From CAYSUS01 sp964434165 (GTDB lineage: Bacteria; Planctomycetota; Planctomycetia; Pirellulales; Thermoguttaceae): DNA of 34,775 nt. Shown one piece after another: positions 32,983 to 34,775 of the stretch. Both the position numbers and the translations under genes were made by a program. Positions within the stretch are counted from its first letter, which is position 1. Every line of letters begins with the position of its first letter. The stretch is taken from the NCBI GenBank assembly GCA_964434165.1, contig CAYSUS010000076.1, forward strand, positions 1-34,775, given 5' to 3'. The notes beneath the pieces are model-generated. The model was not told the origin of the DNA, made no database searches, and was given only the letters and a program-made list of their open reading frames with translations.

Positions 32983-34775
32983 ATGAATTCGCCGCGCGTG
33001 TACCTTGTCCTCCTGACCGCGTTCGTGCTTGTGCTCGGGCCAGTGCCCCGGATAGGCGCTGCGGAGCCCCTGTCCGGCACCGGGCCGCTGACCCTCCAGG
33101 GCGACATCGCTTCGCGGATGATCGACGGCATCGACCGCTTCCTGTTGCGCAAGACCGGCGAGACGCTCGCCCGGCGCGAGCGGCACTGGCAGCGCGACCT
33201 CTCCTCGGCCGCGGCCTACCGCAAGTCGCTCGAGCCGAACCGCAAGCGCCTCGCCCACATCCTCGGCGTGCGCGACACACGGATCGATCAGCGAGCTGCG
33301 GCCGCGGACCCGATGGGCGGGCTCCAAGGCAAGGTCGTCCACCGCACCAAGGCGACGCAAGCGCAGCGGAGCATCGCCATCCAGGCCGTGAGCCTGCCGG
33401 CCTTCGCCGACGTGCGCGTCGAGGGCCTGCTGCTTCCCACGACGAAGCCCCGCGTCGCCACCGTCATCCTCATCCCCGACGCCGACCAGACGCCGGAGCA
33501 AGTCGTTGGCCTCGTCGAGGGGCCAGGCCAACCTCGCGCTTTGATCTATCGGCTAGTCCACGAGGGGTGCGACCTGTTCGTGCCGGCCCTGGTCAGCCGC
33601 AACATGCAGCGCCGCGGCGTGGAGGGCCGCCGGGGGGCGAATCTCACCAACCGCGAATACGTCTATCGCCCTGCTTACGAGATGGGCCGGCACCTCGTCG
33701 GCTACGAGGTGCAGAAGGTCCTGGCCGTGGTGGACTGGTGCTCCGCGGAGAACAGCGGCGAGGACCCGGCGATCGGCCTGTTCGGCTACGGCGAGGGCGG
33801 CCTGATTGCGCTGTGCGCCGCGGCCCTGGACGACCGCATCGACGCCGTGTGCGTCAGCGGCTACTTCGACGACCGCAAGAACCTCTGGCAGGAGCCGATC
33901 GACCGCAACGTGTTCGGATACCTCGAGCGATTCGGCGACGCGGAGCTGGCCGCGATGATCGCCCCGCGCCCGGTGATCGTCGAGGCCTGCCGCGGGCCGG
34001 AGGTCGTGCTTCCCAGCGAGGGCGGCGCCCCGGGACGGCTGGTCACACCCAGCCTGGAGGACGTGCGCCGGGAAGTCGATCGCGCGCGCGAGCTCGTGGC
34101 CGGGCTAGATCCCCCCGCGAGGATCGAACTGATGGAGAGCGGCGGCGGCACCGGGCCGTGCGGCACTCGGGAGACGGCCGCCGGGCTAGTCGAGTTGGTG
34201 ACCGAAGGTGCAGCGCCGGTCACACGCGCCACCGGTCCCGCGGGCTTCGAGGGGACCGACTGCGAGAAGCCCGATCCCGACGCGCGCCAAGCGCGGATGA
34301 TCCACGAGCTCGACCGCCACACCCAGCAGCTCCTGGCCGAAAGCCCGTACGTGCGCAAGGAGTTCATGAGGGATCTCGACTTCTCCTCGCTGGAGGCCTA
34401 CGAGAAGTCGGCCGCGGTGTACCGCGACTTTTTCTCCCGCGAGGTGATCGGCCGCTTCGACGACCCGCTCCTGGAGCCCAACCCGCGGACGCGCAAGACG
34501 TACGACGAGGAGAAATGGACCGGCTACGAGGTGGTGCTCGACGTCTGGCCCGACGTGATCGCCTACGGCATCCTGCTCGTGCCTAAGGGCATCGAGCCGG
34601 GCGAGCGGCGGCCCGTGGTCGTGTGCCAGCACGGGCTGGAGGGCCGGCCGCAGCACGTGATCGGCGAGGAGAAGTCCGGGGCTTATAAGGCGTTTGCGGC
34701 GAAATTGGCCGAGGGGGGATTCGTGACTTTCGCCCCGCAGAACCCGTACCTCTTCAAGGACCGCTTCCGCACGTT
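32983..34775 (+). CDS. Secreted two-domain alpha/beta-hydrolase (dienelactone hydrolase/acetyl xylan esterase-like), 3' end cut
   Basis: At least 597 residues; open at the right edge. ATG 32983 follows AGGAG by 8 bases. Signal peptide about 1-27 (LLTAFVLVLG to GAA). The first hydrolase domain (about 110-400) has strand VATVILIPDA, LVHEGCDLFVPAL, and the nucleophile elbow GYGEGG (268-273, 33784-33801), where Gly replaces the expected catalytic Ser; then CVSGYFDDRKNLWQEPIDRN and a strand APRPVIVE. A linker and a second domain follow: YEKSAAVYRDFF, IAYGILLVPKGI, PVVVCQHGLEG, FAAKLAEGGFVTFAPQNPY, cut before its own nucleophile elbow. This is a planctomycete-type large esterase family. Domain one is probably non-catalytic and domain two the active esterase; substrate may be polysaccharide esters. 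Confidence 0.85.
   Translation, partial: MNSPRVYLVLLTAFVLVLGPVPRIGAAEPLSGTGPLTLQGDIASRMIDGIDRFLLRKTGETLARRERHWQRDLSSAAAYRKSLEPNRKRLAHILGVRDTRIDQRAAAADPMGGLQGKVVHRTKATQAQRSIAIQAVSLPAFADVRVEGLLLPTTKPRVATVILIPDADQTPEQVVGLVEGPGQPRALIYRLVHEGCDLFVPALVSRNMQRRGVEGRRGANLTNREYVYRPAYEMGRHLVGYEVQKVLAVVDWCSAENSGEDPAIGLFGYGEGGLIALCAAALDDRIDAVCVSGYFDDRKNLWQEPIDRNVFGYLERFGDAELAAMIAPRPVIVEACRGPEVVLPSEGGAPGRLVTPSLEDVRREVDRARELVAGLDPPARIELMESGGGTGPCGTRETAAGLVELVTEGAAPVTRATGPAGFEGTDCEKPDPDARQARMIHELDRHTQQLLAESPYVRKEFMRDLDFSSLEAYEKSAAVYRDFFSREVIGRFDDPLLEPNPRTRKTYDEEKWTGYEVVLDVWPDVIAYGILLVPKGIEPGERRPVVVCQHGLEGRPQHVIGEEKSGAYKAFAAKLAEGGFVTFAPQNPYLFKDRFRT

Noticed and set aside
33567..34586. 339-residue open frame on the + strand
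   Set aside because: Shifted-frame shadow inside the hydrolase gene. The hydrolase frame carries the conserved motifs and G/C third positions.

Overview
This is a GC-rich chromosomal stretch, almost certainly from a planctomycete, probably a metagenome-assembled genome because a run of 10 Ns marks a scaffold join at 3878-3887. Lineage markers are a cysteine-rich YTV-repeat wall-type protein, a prepilin-like H-X9-DG protein, several long secreted proteins of planctomycete type, PEP-CTERM-like secreted proteins, a Flp-type pilin with an odd tail and a two-domain alpha/beta-hydrolase. No phage, insertion sequence, CRISPR array or defence island is visible; the features are mostly housekeeping plus envelope and secreted proteins.

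Layout. 1-1711 (-): 3'-truncated YTV-repeat protein. 2345-2818 (+): GspG-like pseudopilin with a terminator, then tRNA-Gln(TTG) at 3044-3114. 3155-3850 (-): Tat-type C_GCAxxG_C_C protein, then the N gap and a gene-poor patch (3888-4325) with a palindromic repeat-like element and a possible decayed reading frame. 4326-5963 (-): FHA-GAF-SpoIIE phosphatase. 6200-9629 (+): the classical rpsB-tsf-pyrH-frr cluster behind a good promoter. 9630-10625: about 1 kb without a convincing gene. 10626-13422 (-): overlapping histidine kinase / NtrC-type sigma-54 activator pair, divergent from a prepilin-like H-X9-DG protein (13843-14808).

14833-16913 (-) holds a PEP-CTERM-like protein and a Ca2+/Na+ antiporter; the antiporter follows a secreted cyclophilin (16966-18267), which is divergent from rsmD and a small cupin (18410-19447, +). 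19738-22482 (+) is a 914-residue secreted protein of unknown function. 22587-23438 (-) is an orphan flagellin-like protein, 23745-24011 (-) a Flp-like pilin, and 24426-25586 (-) a second, canonical PEP-CTERM protein with its own promoter. 26158-27540 holds a 50-residue membrane protein, a small Val/Pro-rich secreted protein (convergent, each with a GC-rich terminator) and a VanZ-like protein. 27692-31391 (+) has a secreted TPR protein and a probable outer-membrane/secreted beta protein; 31565-32701 (+) is an M29 aminopeptidase; 32983 to the right edge (+) is a two-domain alpha/beta-hydrolase cut by the window end.

How the genes fit together: the rpsB cluster serves translation and nucleotide supply; rsmD (ribosome) and the secreted PPIase (envelope folding) sit head to head. 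Most of the rest is cell surface: YTV protein, pseudopilins, Flp pilin, flagellin-like protein, PEP-CTERM proteins and lineage-specific secreted proteins. Both the FHA/GAF/PP2C protein and the kinase/sigma-54 activator point to stress or envelope signalling, but their targets cannot be read from the window. I found no clear new multi-gene system. The most unusual items are the two-phase YTV repeat protein, the hydrolase whose first domain has lost its serine nucleophile, the Flp-like pilin with a Cys/Trp-rich acidic tail, and short repeated or palindromic elements in the gene-poor gaps.
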